From the NCBI GenBank assembly GCA_026315105.1, contig CM048744.1, positions 353,959,168 through 354,023,167 on the forward strand: 64,000 nucleotides of DNA, read 5' to 3'. The DNA is from Locusta migratoria. Its lineage: Eukaryota > Arthropoda > Insecta > Orthoptera > Acrididae. Each line of letters opens with the position of its first letter. Positions within the stretch are counted from its first letter, which is position 1. The notes under the pieces are model-generated. The model was not told the DNA's origin. It did not search any database and saw nothing but the letters and a program-made list of their open reading frames with translations. Shown here piece by piece: positions 43,163 through 55,788 of this stretch. The position numbers and the translations under genes are program-made.

Positions 43163-44150
43163 CATGGTTGTTGTCGTGGTCTTCAGTCCGCAGACTGGTT
43201 TGATGCAGCTCTCCATGCTACACTGTCCTGTGCAAGCCTCTTCATCTGAGAATACGAACGGCAACCTACATCTTTTTGAATCTGCTTACTGTATTCGACC
43301 TTCGGTCTCCCTCTACGATATTTACCCTACACACTTCCTTCTAATGCTATGTTGACAATTCCTTGATGTCTCAGAATGTGTCCCACCAACTTATCACTTC
43401 TTTTAGCCAGGATATGCCAGAAACTCCTTTTCTCCCCAATTCTGTTGAGCACCTCCTCATTAGTTACGTGATCTACCCATTCTACATCTTTTTTCTATAG
43501 CACCACATTTCGAAAGCTTCTATCGTCTTTTTGTCTGAACTCCTTTTCGTCCACGTTTCACTCTCATACAATGCCATACTCCAGGCAAATGCTTTCAGAA
43601 AGGACTTCGTGATATTTAAACTTATGTTGGATGTCAACAAATTTCGCTTCTTCAGAAACGCTTTTCTTCTCACAGCCATTCAGCATTTTATATCTTCTTT
43701 AGTTCGGCCCTCAGAAGTTATCTTGCTACCCAAATAACAAAACTCATCTGCTACTTTTATCGTCTCATTACCTAATCTAATTCCTTCAGCATCTTCTGAT
43801 TTTCTGACACTACATTCCATTACCATCGTTTTACTCTTGTGAATGTTCATCGTATCTGTTCCTTTCAAGACACTGTACATTCCATGTAATTGCTCTTCCA
43901 GATTCTTTACTGTCTGTGGCAGAATTACTATGTCATCAGCAAACCGCAAGGTTTTTATTCCCTCTCCCTGGACTTTAATTCCCTGTCCAACTTCCGCCTT
44001 ACATTCCTTCAGTGTACAGATTGAACAACTTTCGGGAAAGGCTACAACCCTGTCTTACTCCCTTCCCAACCACTGCGACCCTTTCATGACCTTCGACTCT
44101 AATAATTGCTGTCTGGCTTTTGGTCAAGTTGAATATAACTCTTCGTTCCG
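43163..44150 (-). mobile_element. RTE (BovB-like) LINE copy
   Basis: Minus strand: LRFADDIVILPQTVKNLEEQ-type motif C block (43900-43949), MNIHKSKTMVMECSVRKSED, FCYLGSKITSEGRTKEDIKC, KAFLKKRNLLTSNISLNI, SETWTKRSSDKKTIEAFEMW, then a frameshifted C-terminus and the TCTTCAGTCCGCAGACTGG 3' end near 43185. Stops and frameshifts throughout. Confidence 0.85.
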
Positions 44151-44159
44151 TCGCCATGG

Positions 44160-44500
44160 CAAAATTACAGGTACTAAGGTATGAATGTTACCACATGCGC
44201 CTTATTCACCTGATATGGCTCTGTCAGACTTCCATTTCTTCCCGAAACTTTTTTCTTGGTGGACGAAGATTTACTTCAAAGAAGATCTGATAGCCGGAGC
44301 TGACAGCTGTTTTGCAGGTCAGGAGGAATCTCATTTTCGAAATGGGATCAAGGCACTGCAACATCCTTGAACTCAGTGCATTAATCTACAAGGAGACTAC
44401 ATTGAAAAATTAAAAAAAAAAATCTGTTGTAAGTACATTTTTTCTATTCCGTTCCGAGAGCTTTTCAAACCATCCTGGTATATTAAAGCATTTCATATTA
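44160..44500 (+). pseudogene. mariner transposase C-terminal fragment
   Basis: HAPYSPDMALSDFHFFPKLF (the YSPDLAPSD third-Asp motif of mariner DD34D enzymes), YFKEDLIAGADSCFAGQEES, FRNGIKALQHP then CINLQGDYIEKLKK after a stop. Only the last third of the transposase remains. It directly abuts the 5' end of the RTE copy. Confidence 0.75.
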
Positions 44501-44813
44501 TGCGCCTTGGATGAAATGTTCCGTGCCCAGACGCTCCAATGGGCCGTATGAATAAAAAAGAATAAAAATGCTCCAGAGAAGATTCACAGAGGAAAATAAC
44601 GTTCTGTGAGTAAGTTCTCAACTTCCAATGAATAAAAAAACTTCGAAGTATATGCTCTGAGCAGGAAGTTCATTCTTGGTAGTTCCCCTTCTTCTTGAGT
44701 AAGTTGTCCGTGTGTCATGTGCGCCACAGATCAGCTTTCAATCGTGTATTTCTTTAAACTAGCCCAATCAGGCAAATTAATCAGTATACAAATACGGAGT
44801 AGGCATCTAAGGG

Positions 44814-44995
44814 GCCGGCCGCGGTGGCCGAGGAGACTAAGGCGCTCCAGTCACGGTCTGCACGTCCACTACGGTCGGGGGTTCGAATCCCCCCTCGGGC
44901 ATGGATATTTGTGCCGTCCTAGTTCATAAGCAGTTTGTAAGTTTAGGGACTGATGACCCCGTAGTTAAGTCCCATAGACTATACAAACATTAGGA

Positions 44996-45026
<31 letters not shown>

Positions 45027-45028
45027 GA
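44814..45028 (+). mobile_element. tRNA-derived SINE with a T29 tail
   Basis: Complete head, B box, shortened mid-region, CATTAGGACA then T29 (44998-45026). Perfect 11-bp TSD GCATCTAAGGG (44803-44813, 45029-45039). Confidence 0.92.
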
Positions 45029-45039
45029 GCATCTAAGGG

Positions 45040-45950
45040 TTCAGGAAGAACTGAACTATGTTTACATATTAGTTTGTTGTGCAGCAGCATATTATTAAGA
45101 CTAAATATGGACTTTTTTCGAAAATTTATTCTTCTGACGATGTTACAAAATTTTCGTCACGCAAGAAACTTTGTTATTGAAACTGCGATAACACATTTTG
45201 CGAATGAAATTTTAAGAAACTATTACATTTTCATCCCTTTCAACGTGGAACGCTGTCAGAGCTTTCTAACACAAGATACTTTTTGTTAAATACGACACAC
45301 AATGGTCTCCTCTTAAGCCATAGGCCATGCGATTTTGTTACGAGAAACAGACTGTTATTTATGCAGTTAAGCAGTTATTAATTTTACTAACGTGTATACT
45401 TACATCTAACATAACAGAAGTTACGATTACGAAGGCAGAAAACGCATCTTCAATCAACCAATCGATTTTGATAGAATGAACAAGAGCAATACAAAAATAC
45501 TTCAGTAGGCCTACCTTCTATTGCAGAAATATTTGTTTCGTGATACAGACTGTGAATTTATTTGGAATTAACGTCGTAAGGTCTTATTAATAGACGCTAT
45601 TTAGAAACATACAATTTTATTTTGCGATTTAGATATTTACAACTGTAAAAATACACTCCTGAGAAACGGGTAAAACACGCAGCTGAATCCACTTGTGATT
45701 CATTTCTATGTCGGTAATGAAAAAACTCTGCTGACATCACTCTCGTCACTATATGAAATACTTGAAGTGTCGCACTTATGATTACTGTCAAGGAAGCGAC
45801 TTGACAGCAAAACGTTTTTATTTGGGTAAACTTTTTAGTTCCTCTCGTGTTTCACCAGGCTAGCCTACGTATATACAAACGAACCTTTTTTGCCTTTTAA
45901 GCGACACAAATTTTGTCGTTTTTATTGTAAACCACAGTAAAACGTAACCT
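45040..45950. other. No recognisable feature
   Basis: AT-rich spacer. No recognisable ORF, TIR or repeat. Confidence 0.45.
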
Positions 45951-45954
45951 TAAT

Positions 45955-46385
45955 TGTGGTGTTGCACAAGTATGAAGTGCGCGCCCCGTACTTTCCCCGC
46001 GCGCCGCCTTGCGTTCACACGACATAAGCCACGAGCGCCCTGTGCTGCAATTCCGCTCGTAGCTACGACTGCTGCATCGGCCACTTGGGAATCAGATAGG
46101 CACCAGTTAAGACTTGGCTATCGGATAGGCACTAGGAATCATCAGTAGGCAGGCCTCTATCTAAACGATGTATCAACATTCTACTAGTCTGCTGCTCCCC
46201 AAGTTAAGTAATGTAATTTTTCTTGAAATATACCTCTTATACTAATCTAGCTTAGTGTTTCCAGTTTCTGCTGTCCCACTGGCTGGTCACCTCCGTACCT
46301 GCACACGCGTGCATCCTTTATTCCTGTGTCGGTCTCTTTCTACTCGGCCACCGACACCTACGACAACCGGCGGAAACGAGACACA
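45955..46385 (+). mobile_element. Possible LTR of a Gypsy-type element with adjacent primer-site-like sequence
   Basis: Starts TGTGGTGTTGCACAAG and ends GAAACGAGACACA, i.e. TG...CA ends. It is followed by AAAGTGGCGACGAGG, a leader motif I associate with insect Gypsy elements. GC-rich promoter-like start and AATATACCTC mid-region. No gag/pol follows and no second LTR is in the window, so the boundaries are provisional. Confidence 0.4.
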
Positions 46386-46609
46386 AAAGTGGCGACGAGG
46401 CTGGGCCACAAAATTAATAGAAGTTAGTCTGCACGAAGTATACTAGAGAGCTCACTCAGAAAACGGAGAATGTTCTCTGATCGTGAGAAAATTATCTAGT
46501 TTTATTCATGTGAAATTGGAGAATGTTCTCTGTTCTGAGCAGCTTCCCCCACCCTTTTACTCACGCTGATGCCATACTCGGATGAAGTACATTCTCTGAC
46601 TCGCTTTAC

Positions 46610-47553
46610 CCCGCGTCCACACATTGGTACCAACGCTGGCGCTAACATTGGCCAATATTTTTGCGACTCCGTCCACCCATCGGAGCCAACATTCAGTTGA
46701 ATTCGTCGTGAGCCAACGTAAACTTATTTGATTCACAAATCGCGGCCGATGCATTCACGGTTTTTAGTGTGAATAATTACATTTTGTCATTGTAAACCAA
46801 AAAAGGAAAATCATGTAAAAAATAGTGGGGTGCGTTATATCACTTTCTACCGAACATTAATTACGAAATCAGTAAGTTTTAAAATATGTTACAAGTAATT
46901 GATACACATTATTAAAACTTCGTCCTGCTACTTTAAATGATTGAACTTAAAAGAGAAAGAAACGTTATGGAGGGATTCTATACCTACTAAAGTTCTTTTG
47001 GTATTGTCACTTCAATTAGTTGCTACAGGAGAAAGTTTTAGAAGCCTTCCTTTTTAAAATAACCATGTAATTGATATTGATGGTAGTGCTTGTAGTCTAT
47101 AAAGCAACATGTGAAACTTGACAGGAAATGTTAGGTAATGTTAATTTTTTTAAAAATTGTACTCAGTAATTGAGTGTGTCAAAAGTCTGAAACGTTTTTA
47201 ATTTCAATGATCACACCAAAGTTTTGCAGTGGCATTGCGATTTTTGTGGTTGCTTTCACAAATGTCTCACTTTCTGATACAGTTCTAACATTTACAAAGA
47301 GATTTTGAAACTTTAAAATAAACGGCGACGAAGAACGAACGAAGAAAGACAGTTTCGAGACAAGCAGACGACAAAGATACAATGAAATCTCGGCGCCAAT
47401 GTTTGGCCGACGTACCCATATTGGCCCAATATTTGGTCGAAATACCGACAACAAACGGAGCCGTACCAACGTTGGTTGCAATGCTATTTCACCGATCCAT
47501 ATATTGGACGAACATTGTTGGTGCCAACGTTGGTTCCAGTGTGTGGACCCGAC
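46610..47553. mobile_element. TIR element with CCAACGTTGG-type internal palindromes
   Basis: The left end GTCCACACATTGGTACCAAC (from 46616) is inversely matched at the right end (GTTGGTTCCAGTGTGTGGAC to 47549). Subterminal regions repeat palindromes such as CCAACGTTGG, CCAATATTTGG and CAACATTG. No transposase recognised. TSD not resolved. Confidence 0.6.
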
Positions 47554-47702
47554 CTTATTCATGCGAACCTATGTTCTCTTGAATTCAGGGTACAAAGTAG
47601 ATACTTCATTTTATTCATACGCCCCAATATGGTAATTTTTAGGAGGGGAGGGGGTAGGGGGACGCGGGTAGTGAGACCCGGTGATATGGAGTAACTGTGT
47701 CA

Positions 47703-47904
47703 AAAATTCAAATGTTTGTAAATCTATCGGACCAAACTGCGTGGTCATCAGTCCGTAGCTTACAAACTACTTAAACCTAGGTAAGCTAACCTAAGGACAA
47801 ACACACCCATGCCCCAGGGAGGACTCGAACCTCCACGGCGAGCAACCGAGCGCTGCGCAGCTAGACGCTAGACGCTTTAGACCGCTCGGCTACTCCACCG
47901 CGGC
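47703..47904 (-). mobile_element. tRNA-derived SINE (family 2)
   Basis: Minus strand. A CTAGACG unit is duplicated in the head. Perfect 10-bp TSD AACTGTGTCA (47693-47702, 47905-47914). Confidence 0.92.
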
Positions 47905-47914
47905 AACTGTGTCA

Positions 47915-48774
47915 CTAAAATCTGAATTTTAATTTTTTAATTTTTTTATTTTTTATTTTTTATTTTTTTTGACTGAGAGCTTGTGGTCAGGTATTGGCGT
48001 CCTTGGAGATTGTCCCTATCTCTCTGCATGGCCTCGGAACGTCCCCGTGCGATAGTTTTCGTGTGTGTTTGGTTTGGGCCTTTCTATTTCCGTATTCTTA
48101 TCCGTGTCTCTAATTTTCTGTCATGCAATGCTAAACAAGTTTTGAAGCAAGTTATAAGAAAGCCTGAAGAATTATCAAACCCCTCATACATAGATAACTG
48201 TAGGCCCGTCGTTAAGTTCGGTGTGTGGCAATGTAATATTTAAAGTGAGAAGCGAGCTTCATTTTTTCGCCACTTGTCGACTTCACATCGCTGCCCTGAG
48301 ACGGCTACAGGATGCACCCCGTGGTTTTCATTTCGGCTCTGCTAGCATTAGGTAATTAATTTATACAGTTATTCGTCCATCCATCAATAAGAGTCATGTC
48401 TTGAAAATTGTGAGTATTGACAATTCCAAAGTTTTCCCTCCCGCATTATGCTACGAAAGATACAGTAGGTTCCTCCTCAAGAATAGCGATGTTGCGTCTT
48501 GAGTTTGGAAATACGTTGGTTTATTTCATCCGTATATTCAGTTTGAGGTTTGTAGATAATATGGCAGCCGTTTTAGTTTTCACATAAACAACGAAAGAAA
48601 GGTTTTAATCATTATATTAGTTCTTAAGATTAGATTAGTTTAATACTTCTACCGTAGATCATGAATACGACACTTCGTAATGATGTGGAACGTGTCGAGT
48701 TAATGGCAGGTGTCTGTACAAGATATTACATTACGAAAAATATTACACGACACAAATATTTTTATTACTATTTT
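47915..48774. other. No recognisable gene
   Basis: Includes a T/A-rich simple patch (47930-47970). Nothing else assignable. Confidence 0.4.
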
Positions 48775-49450
48775 TTATTATATATATATATTACTAATTT
48801 ACATCTAAAAATTCATCGATGAGTAGAAGGAGTTGTCATTCAAACATTCTTTTCATTTATTTTTAAATGCTAGTTTCGCTATCTGTCAGGCTTTTGATGC
48901 TGTTTGGTAGCTGATCGAAGACAATGTGACAGCATAATTCACCCCTTTCGGTGCCAAAGTCAGATTTAACAGTGCATAGTGAAGATCATCCTTTCTCCTG
49001 GGGTTGTAGCTATGCACACTGCTATTACTTTTGAACTGGGTTGGATTATTAACAACAAATTTCATAAGTGAATATATATATACAGTGAAGTTACAGTGAA
49101 AATACCTAAATCATTGAATAGATGTCTGCTGTATGATCTTGGATGGGTTCCAGCAATTATTCTGATTACACGCTTTTGTGCAAAACATACTTTTTAGTCG
49201 ATGATGGATTACCCCAGAATATGATGCCATACGAAAGCAGTGAATGAAAATAGACGTAGTAAGCTGTGGTAATTTTCTGAGATTCTTATCGCCAAAATTT
49301 TCAATACTCCTAATAGCATACGTATCAGCAGACCGTCAATGTGTTGCTTTCAGTTTAATCTCTCATCATACCACAAGACTTAAAATTTATGAATTTCGTA
49401 AGGGTTTCAATCATTCTTGATATTTTTAATAATGTAATTTAGTGTACAAG
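48775..49450 (-). pseudogene. Jockey/CR1-like LINE, post-RT fragment
   Basis: Minus-strand blocks RPLFNDLGIFTV-like, FVVNNPTQFKSNSSVHSYNP and RRKDDLHYALLNLTLAPKGV match the region after RT in the LINE at 34271-35344 (compare FVVNN and LVQKGVQYSA there). Strongly decayed. RT motifs absent. Confidence 0.6.
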
Positions 49451-49639
49451 ACCGCATCATTAAAAGTACTACGGTTTGCAGCGGTTCTCTTGAGGTTGGT
49501 AAGAGCAGTAAACGTCGGCGATTCAGTTGCGTTAGTGTTTTATAATTACGTAGCATAACAAGCAAAATTATTTAATCAAAAGCACACTGGAAGCCTAAAA
49601 ATTCATTACCCTAAACCATTTTGGTTTATTATTATTGTT

Positions 49640-50270
49640 ATTTTAAGATGAGTGCGCTTCAGCAACGATTTCCCATTTTGCTTTAAGGTATCGATACCAC
49701 AAGAAAATTGTGTACACGTGATTGATCAGCTACTTGATGTGATGAAAGTTTCTATCTTTATTTACAGTTTTTCTTTGACGTCTAGCAACAAAAGGAAATC
49801 ATTAGGCCATAAATCAGGTCAATGTGACAACAGAGACATTAATTCGATGTTTACTTCCGTCAAATCATAAGTTATTTGACCTCTCGTGTGACAGTGGACT
49901 TTGTAATAATGAAAAACGATAGACGTTTACGGTTACGTTTCCTTAATACAGCGATAACTTCTGGTAAACAATGACTCTTGAAGTAGTCTGTCCCTTGTAG
50001 AACTTATAAGTGCATTTGATCCACTCCAGTGTAGCTCTCACTGACGATGATTCCGATTCGAAATAATAGCTTGGTTGTCTTTCAGCTGCCGAGAAAAGAA
50101 CAACAGCACGCCGGTTCTGTTGGACGCATTTGGTAATAACAGCCCCATTGCTCACGTTTCTCGCACACGCGTCGGAAAGACTCCACGAATGGCACACTGA
50201 TCTCTGTAGGAAACGCGCTAGGCTGAATATACGCCGCAGCAAAGCCCTCGAACCTTAAACTTTTGGATGG
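49640..50270 (-). pseudogene. mariner-like transposase relic
   Basis: Minus-strand frames give SHCLPEVIAVLRKRNRKR, HYHKVHCHTRGQ-like sequence where HHDNAxxH is expected, and PDLWPNDFLLLLDVKEKL for the usual SPDLAPNDFFLF. The motif order fits the catalytic half of a mariner transposase with both Asp regions damaged. Confidence 0.5.
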
Positions 50271-50439
50271 CTCGTTATACAGTACATCGTATACCTTGCG
50301 TCAGTGAACGTAAATCAGCGTATTCATTGGTTCTCTGAAAATGTTTCGACAAAGGTAAGGATTAATTTAACCCTTAAACAGAATGTGATTCAATTTGGAC
50401 CCGCCGACAACAATAAAATCGCTTAACACTCGAAACGCC

Positions 50440-51405
50440 TGTGTTTTTAGTTTGTCAGAGAGGACACAGTTCATAGTAATCGATGGCAAGGCATCGACTA
50501 AAACATAGGTGATATCGGGCGTTCCACAGGGTAGTGTTATTGGTCCTCTGCTGTTCCTTATTTACATAAACGATATAGGGGAAAATCTAAGTAGCTCTCT
50601 TAGGTTGTTTGCAGATGACGCCGTCATTTACCGTCTAGTAAAATCATCTGAAGATCAAAACCAACTGCAGAACGATCTGAATAAGATATCAGTATGGTGT
50701 AAAAATTGGCAATTGACTCTAAATAATGAGAAGTGTGAAGTCGTCCACATGAGTACGAAACTTTGTTTACAAGATAAATCAATCAAAAGTGAAGGCCGTA
50801 AACTCCACAAAATATCTAGGAATTACTATTACTTCAGACTCAAATTGGAAAGAACACGTAGATAATATCGTGGGAAAGGCGAACCAGAGACTGCGTTTTG
50901 TTGGCAGAACCCTTAAAATATGCAACAGAACTCCAAAAGAAACTGCATACACTACGTTTGTCCGTCCACTTTTGGAGTATTGCAGCCCAGTGTGGGATCC
51001 TTATCAGGTTGGTTTGACGGAGGACATCGAAAGAGTTCAAAGAAGGGCAGCTCGTTTCGTATTGTCACGATACAGGGAGACAGCGTTATGGAAATGATAC
51101 AGGATCTGGGATGGGAATAATTACAACGCGCTTATCGCTGCGGCGTGGGCTACTTGCGAAACTCCAATCGCCAACATTCACCTCCGAATGCGAAAATATA
51201 TTGTTGACTTACATAGGTAGAAATGATAATCAGAATAAAATAGGAGAAATCAGAGCTCGAACAGAGAGATTCAGGTGTTCTTTCTTCCCGCACGCTATTC
51301 GAGAATGGAATGGGAGATAAATAGCATAATGGTGGTTCGATGAACCTTCTGCCAGGCACTTAAATGTGATTTGCAGAGTATCCCATGTAGATGTAGATGT
51401 AAATG
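50440..51405 (+). mobile_element. Jockey-like LINE copy, 5'-truncated
   Basis: Starts within RT: ISGVPQGSVIGPLLFLIYIN (motif B), SLRLFADDAVIYRLVKSSED (motif C, FADD), QLTLNNEKCEVVHMSTK, a frameshift, NSTKYLGITITSDSNWKEHV, LEYCSPVWDPYQVGLTEDIE, another frameshift, FFPHAIREWNGR. The 3' end GTGATTTGCAGAGTATCCC is followed by GATGTA repeats near 51390. Better preserved than the copy at 8118-10423 and useful as its uninterrupted reference. Confidence 0.85.
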
Positions 51406-51598
51406 TAGTGTGATCTCAGTACGCTGTAAGGCTCACTTGGGTCCGGGAGCTCATCGCTTCAAATTTACCGGAAGGGGAGGTAAGTGTCATAAGGGATTCT
51501 TTTTAGTCTATGTTCACCGAATTTTGTTTTAGTGTTTCAGCACAATGCCGCGGGCTCTGTGAACTATCATTAGACAAAAATAATTCAGTCACAGAATC

Positions 51599-51798
51599 AA
51601 ATGTTCAAATGTTTGTAATTCTATGGGACCTAACTACGTTGATATCAGTCCCTAGACTTACAAACTACTTAGGCTAACTTACACTAACCTAGGGACAACA
51701 CACACATCCATGCCCGAGGGGAGATTCGAACGCCCGACGCGGGAGGCCGCGCGATCCGTAACGTGGCGCTCCAGACCGCTCGGCTACTCCCGCGCGCC
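51599..51798 (-). mobile_element. tRNA-derived SINE (family 3 head)
   Basis: Minus strand: head CGCGGGAGTAGCCGAGCGGT, B box GGCGTTCGAATCTCC, common tail. Perfect 14-bp TSD TCAGTCACAGAATC (51585-51598, 51799-51812). Confidence 0.93.
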
Positions 51799-51817
51799 TC
51801 AGTCACAGAATCTTTAA

Positions 51818-52276
51818 CCCTTTCATTCCCAGTGTTGTTCCTAGACAACTACGTAATAAAAGCTGATTTATTCCGTATTTTGTGCATCAGTCCTTAAAGT
51901 CGCATTGTTGTTGATGAACAACATGTTTCTAGTACGACATTTTGCCGCTTGGTACGGCGTATAGCCATTTCTGAGGCATTAATCTATGTTGTGTTGTGTT
52001 GCCGTCTGTACGTGGCTGTGAGTGTGAGTGTGGCTCATGTTATTTTATATCAGCATTGAATTGTCTTGTCTTTGGTGTTGTGGCGAAGATTATGCTAGCA
52101 TTAACGTCCCAGGTAATAAACGTCTGTGTTGTGCATGAAATACACGACATAAAATAAACAATAGTTCGACCAAACATTTTAAAACACATATTTTTACGTT
52201 AGTGCACTGTATTAATACAGAAAACACTGACTTTTAATTTTTCCAAAGCTTAATTCATAATGAGGGAATGACAGGG
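51818..52276. mobile_element. piggyBac-like TIR pair with TTAA flanks
   Basis: TTAA-CCCTTTCATTCCCA at 51814 and the complement of TTAA-CCCTGTCATTCCC ending at 52280. TTAA target and CCCTTT-type ends are piggyBac hallmarks. 459 bp, no ORF inside. A piggyBac-like coding remnant follows immediately, so this could be a MITE sitting beside or inside a larger piggyBac relic. Confidence 0.6.
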
Positions 52277-52480
52277 TTAAGTGATTTTCAACCTTGTGAT
52301 AAAGAGAACATAAGTGAGGATGAAAATACACATTAAGAAGTTTCTTCTGTTTCAAATAATTCTTCGTGTGATGAATCAGTAGAGGGAGATAGCCAGATGT
52401 CAAGTAGAACATATTTTTGAGGTAAAAATCTATTCAATCGGTCTACTCATCCACCAATTAGGTCCCGTTATTGGCATCAT
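52267..52480 (+). pseudogene. piggyBac-like transposase N-terminal remnant
   Basis: GLSDFQPCDKENISEDENTH, a stop, NSSCDESVEGDSQMSSRTYF, a stop, GKNLFNRSTHPPIRSRYW. The acidic stretch followed by GKN..WSTxPPxRSR-type sequence is characteristic of piggyBac-family N-termini. Catalytic region not seen. Confidence 0.5.
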
Positions 52481-53995
52481 TTAGGATATTTGCATGTTTC
52501 GTTGTCAATATTTTTGTTTCTGATTGATGGCATAGAGAGTCCCTATTTATGTTTAGGGGAAGTTGTGATAAAGCCTATAGCATGTGTACGCTGAGACCTC
52601 GCTGTTGAGCGCCCTAAAACGCCTATAGCATGTGTAGAATTTGTAATGTAATCCATTTTTGTAATCATATAGTATACCGAAGTATGGTACTAAAATTATT
52701 CTCAGTCATCAGACCTAGGACTTAAGGATAAAAAATAACACAATGTAAAATTTACAAGTTGATTTATATTTGAAATAAAGTTTCCTTGCGAATTTAGGTA
52801 TTAATCATACCTTTTATAGGAATTATGTGGCTTTTTTATTCAAGGGTCCATATGGACTTTTACGAACCTGTAACCGTACACGATCATCCGTCAATAATAA
52901 AGTAAGAACATTTTATAATTTATTTTTCTTTTCTCAAGGATGATTGTTAAGATTCACTGCCCAACTTTGGCGATAAGTCTAAAATTAAACCTAGAATCGA
53001 TTAAACGGACCCAAATAGGAAGCTCAAACTGCAGCCTGCAGGACAACAAGCGGCAAAAGATGTACTGTCAAATGTGTGGGCATTAGAGAAGGAGCCTACT
53101 CTCGGATTTTTTTTGTAATGGTGGGAAAGGAAATCGACCGTACCCTTTCAAATGAATTATCTGGGCATTTGCATAGAGTGATTATAGCCCAGGAAAATTA
53201 GCCCAAAAAAACGCCTTGCTAGCTACAAGGTAAGCACAAGCTGGAAATAATTTTAATAGATGTTAGACATCCTAAATAAGAGTAATACCAGTTGACCCAA
53301 GCGAATAATTCGCACTCTCCTGATCAGTCACAGACAGGTAAGATAGTAATGGAGAAGAGGCAGATGCAAGTAGATATTTATAAAATGTAATGAACTTTCA
53401 ATAGTAGTAATAATTATTAGTCTCATTGTCAGGAAATTTATATACCATATAATTACTTGTGAAACATATAAAATCATATATTGACTTTTTAATGTTTATT
53501 TTATTATTTGAAACCTTCTTTTTTTACAAAATTTAGATCATCATGCAGTACATAGCACTTGCTAGAACGAAGTGGACAATTTCTACAGTTGAGTTGCTGT
53601 GCATCGATGTGTGAAACAGAAATCTCATGATAAACTACGTTTGAGTAAAGAATCTAAACAACTGCAAGTGCTGTCGTTAATCGTTAATATTAAACAGATT
53701 GTCAATAGATGGCACCTTCTACCGCGCAAACTAAGTTGATACTCGACGCGGTGGCTGATGGGAGCAACCAAGCTCCTTGGGAGCAACCGTAAATACGATC
53801 GTTCACTGGGGAATCAACTTAGATTGTACGAACAGTACATTTTTTTCTTTTTTCTTTGTGAAAGCAATCACTTTAAACACTATGTGTATTTTTCGTCTTT
53901 TGTGGAGAACGAAACGTTGTAAGTGGTACCTCAATCATTAATTTTGTATGAGTTATACGGGATGTATGGTGTACCCGCAAAACAACACCGACGAG
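52481..53995. other. No recognisable gene
   Basis: AT-rich. GCCTATAGCATGTGTA is directly repeated at about 52575 and 52621. No other feature recognised up to the TIR element. Confidence 0.4.
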
Positions 53996-54308
53996 AAATA
54001 ATATTTATGATGAGTTTGCGACGGTTTCTGACTTGTGCACAAGTTTTTAGAGCCGAAAAACAATTATAAAACGATGCATCATACAGAAATTTTTGCGAAT
54101 GCTAAAACGAAAGAGCATAAAAAGACCTACTTACAAGTTAAAATCGATTAAGCTATTTAGCCACAATTGATCGTCAAATATCCGCATTTTTACCAACTTC
54201 ATAGAAAAGTGAGTTTTGTCCATTTCCTAATGCCTGTAACTCAAAAACGGCTACTCCAAATATAAAATTTCACACATCAAAGCTGTAGAGCATTAAATTG
54301 TGCACACA

Positions 54309-54309
<1 letters not shown>

Positions 54310-54353
<44 letters not shown>

Positions 54354-54371
54354 AATAAATAAATAAATAAA
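54310..54371 (+). repeat. A42 followed by (ATAA)n
   Basis: A poly-A and ATAA tail in the left arm of the TIR element. The comparable sequence in the right arm lacks it, so it is probably the tail of an otherwise unrecognised retro-insertion. A similar A17(ATAA)n lies at 58469. Confidence 0.7.
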
Positions 54372-54769
54372 GAGCTTCTAAATCTAAAAATTTTCTCCCT
54401 GATGTGCATCAATATCAATAATACCGTCAACGCAATCGTAGCGCTAAAATATTACGAAGACTATTGAGCGAACGCAAATTACTTTTAAATCTCAAATATT
54501 CAAGTTTAAATACAATTTAGGTAGGCACGTATCTGTTTAGTTACCTTCATGTATTAATATGATTTAATTACCATTAGATCAGACATGCGAATACTTCGCA
54601 CCGTTAGTGGAATGACAAAAAAGTTAGGGAAAATAGAAATATGGATGAATTTTTACGCAGAGCTTTCTTCTGAATCAATCAAAGATATCTTAAAACAAAC
54701 CAATTAAAATATTCAATGCAAGTATAGAAGTATACCGTGTTTGAATAAAAATAAAGGATGGAAAAACTA

Positions 54770-55055
54770 AAGTTAATTCTGATACTTGATGACAAATCTG
54801 CGAATTGTTTAAAGAAAAAATGAAGGAAATCGATCGGATTAAACGGCCTGACCGACTGACTTTATTTTACAGCAAGGACATCCCCATAAGAAATGTACAG
54901 AAGGAAATAGCGTTTGAGTATAGAAAAAGGAAGGCGAGAGTTATGTAAATTCTGATACTTGATGACAAATTTGTGGATGAATACTTTTCATTTAAAACAA
55001 AAATGAAGGAAATCGGCCAGCTAGTTTGGTCTGGCCGACTGACTTTAGTTTCCGT
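54770..55055 (+). repeat. Two-unit tandem duplication
   Basis: About 110-bp units sharing AATTCTGATACTTGATGACA, AAATGAAGGAAATCG and GACCGACTGACTTTA, beginning near 54770 and 54945. Lies in a block absent from the right arm. Confidence 0.7.
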
Positions 55056-55788
55056 AGATTCTTTTAATATATGTTAGTCCAAAATGATAATAAACTTATT
55101 TAAAAATGAAAAACACAATGTATGAAAGGTATTTTTAATGGAAATATACTTCGTTGCAGCATTAAACTGATGAGATAATTTTTTTATAAACTTTCTGTAC
55201 ATTAATTATTGTTCTGTATTTACATTTACTCACATTACCGGTGAAGATCATCCCGTTGAGGAAATGTCGTCCAATTCTTCGCCTTCTTCTGGCATGCGAT
55301 GTAAATCGATTTCTTCCTCGATGAGGTGTTGAATGAAGGAAGATACCTTATTCTGTTGTATAATTAAGGTATGAAAGCCCCTTGCTATTGCTGCAAATAG
55401 CTGAGCACTTTATGAGCGCTTTCCTGTAGGAACAAGTTGCTTGACATCCCTTCTTTCTTTCACGTGCAGCATATTGTGTTGACCAGTTCCTGCGGGCGCT
55501 GGTGACTGGGTGGTTGCCGTGGGGATCGAACCGTATTTTGTGGTCTTCCTTCCGCAACTCGGTGGATCCAGCTGGATTGTTATTCTAGAAATGAACCTGC
55601 AAGTTCACTTTGAGGTTGTGTTGGCAAGTGGTGACTTCGGTGGGAGGCAATCTTGCTATGTTGAAGACATTATATTTAGTTTATAGCTCTTTGTAAAGGT
55701 TGGAGACGACTTTTAATAAAAAATTTGGATCTGCCACCGGTGTAAAAACACACAATTAACTGCACTCCAGCATCAGCATCATGAGATC

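Noticed and set aside
47179..47562. 127-codon minus-strand ORF
   Set aside because: Spans the right TIR of a non-coding element. No recognisable domain.
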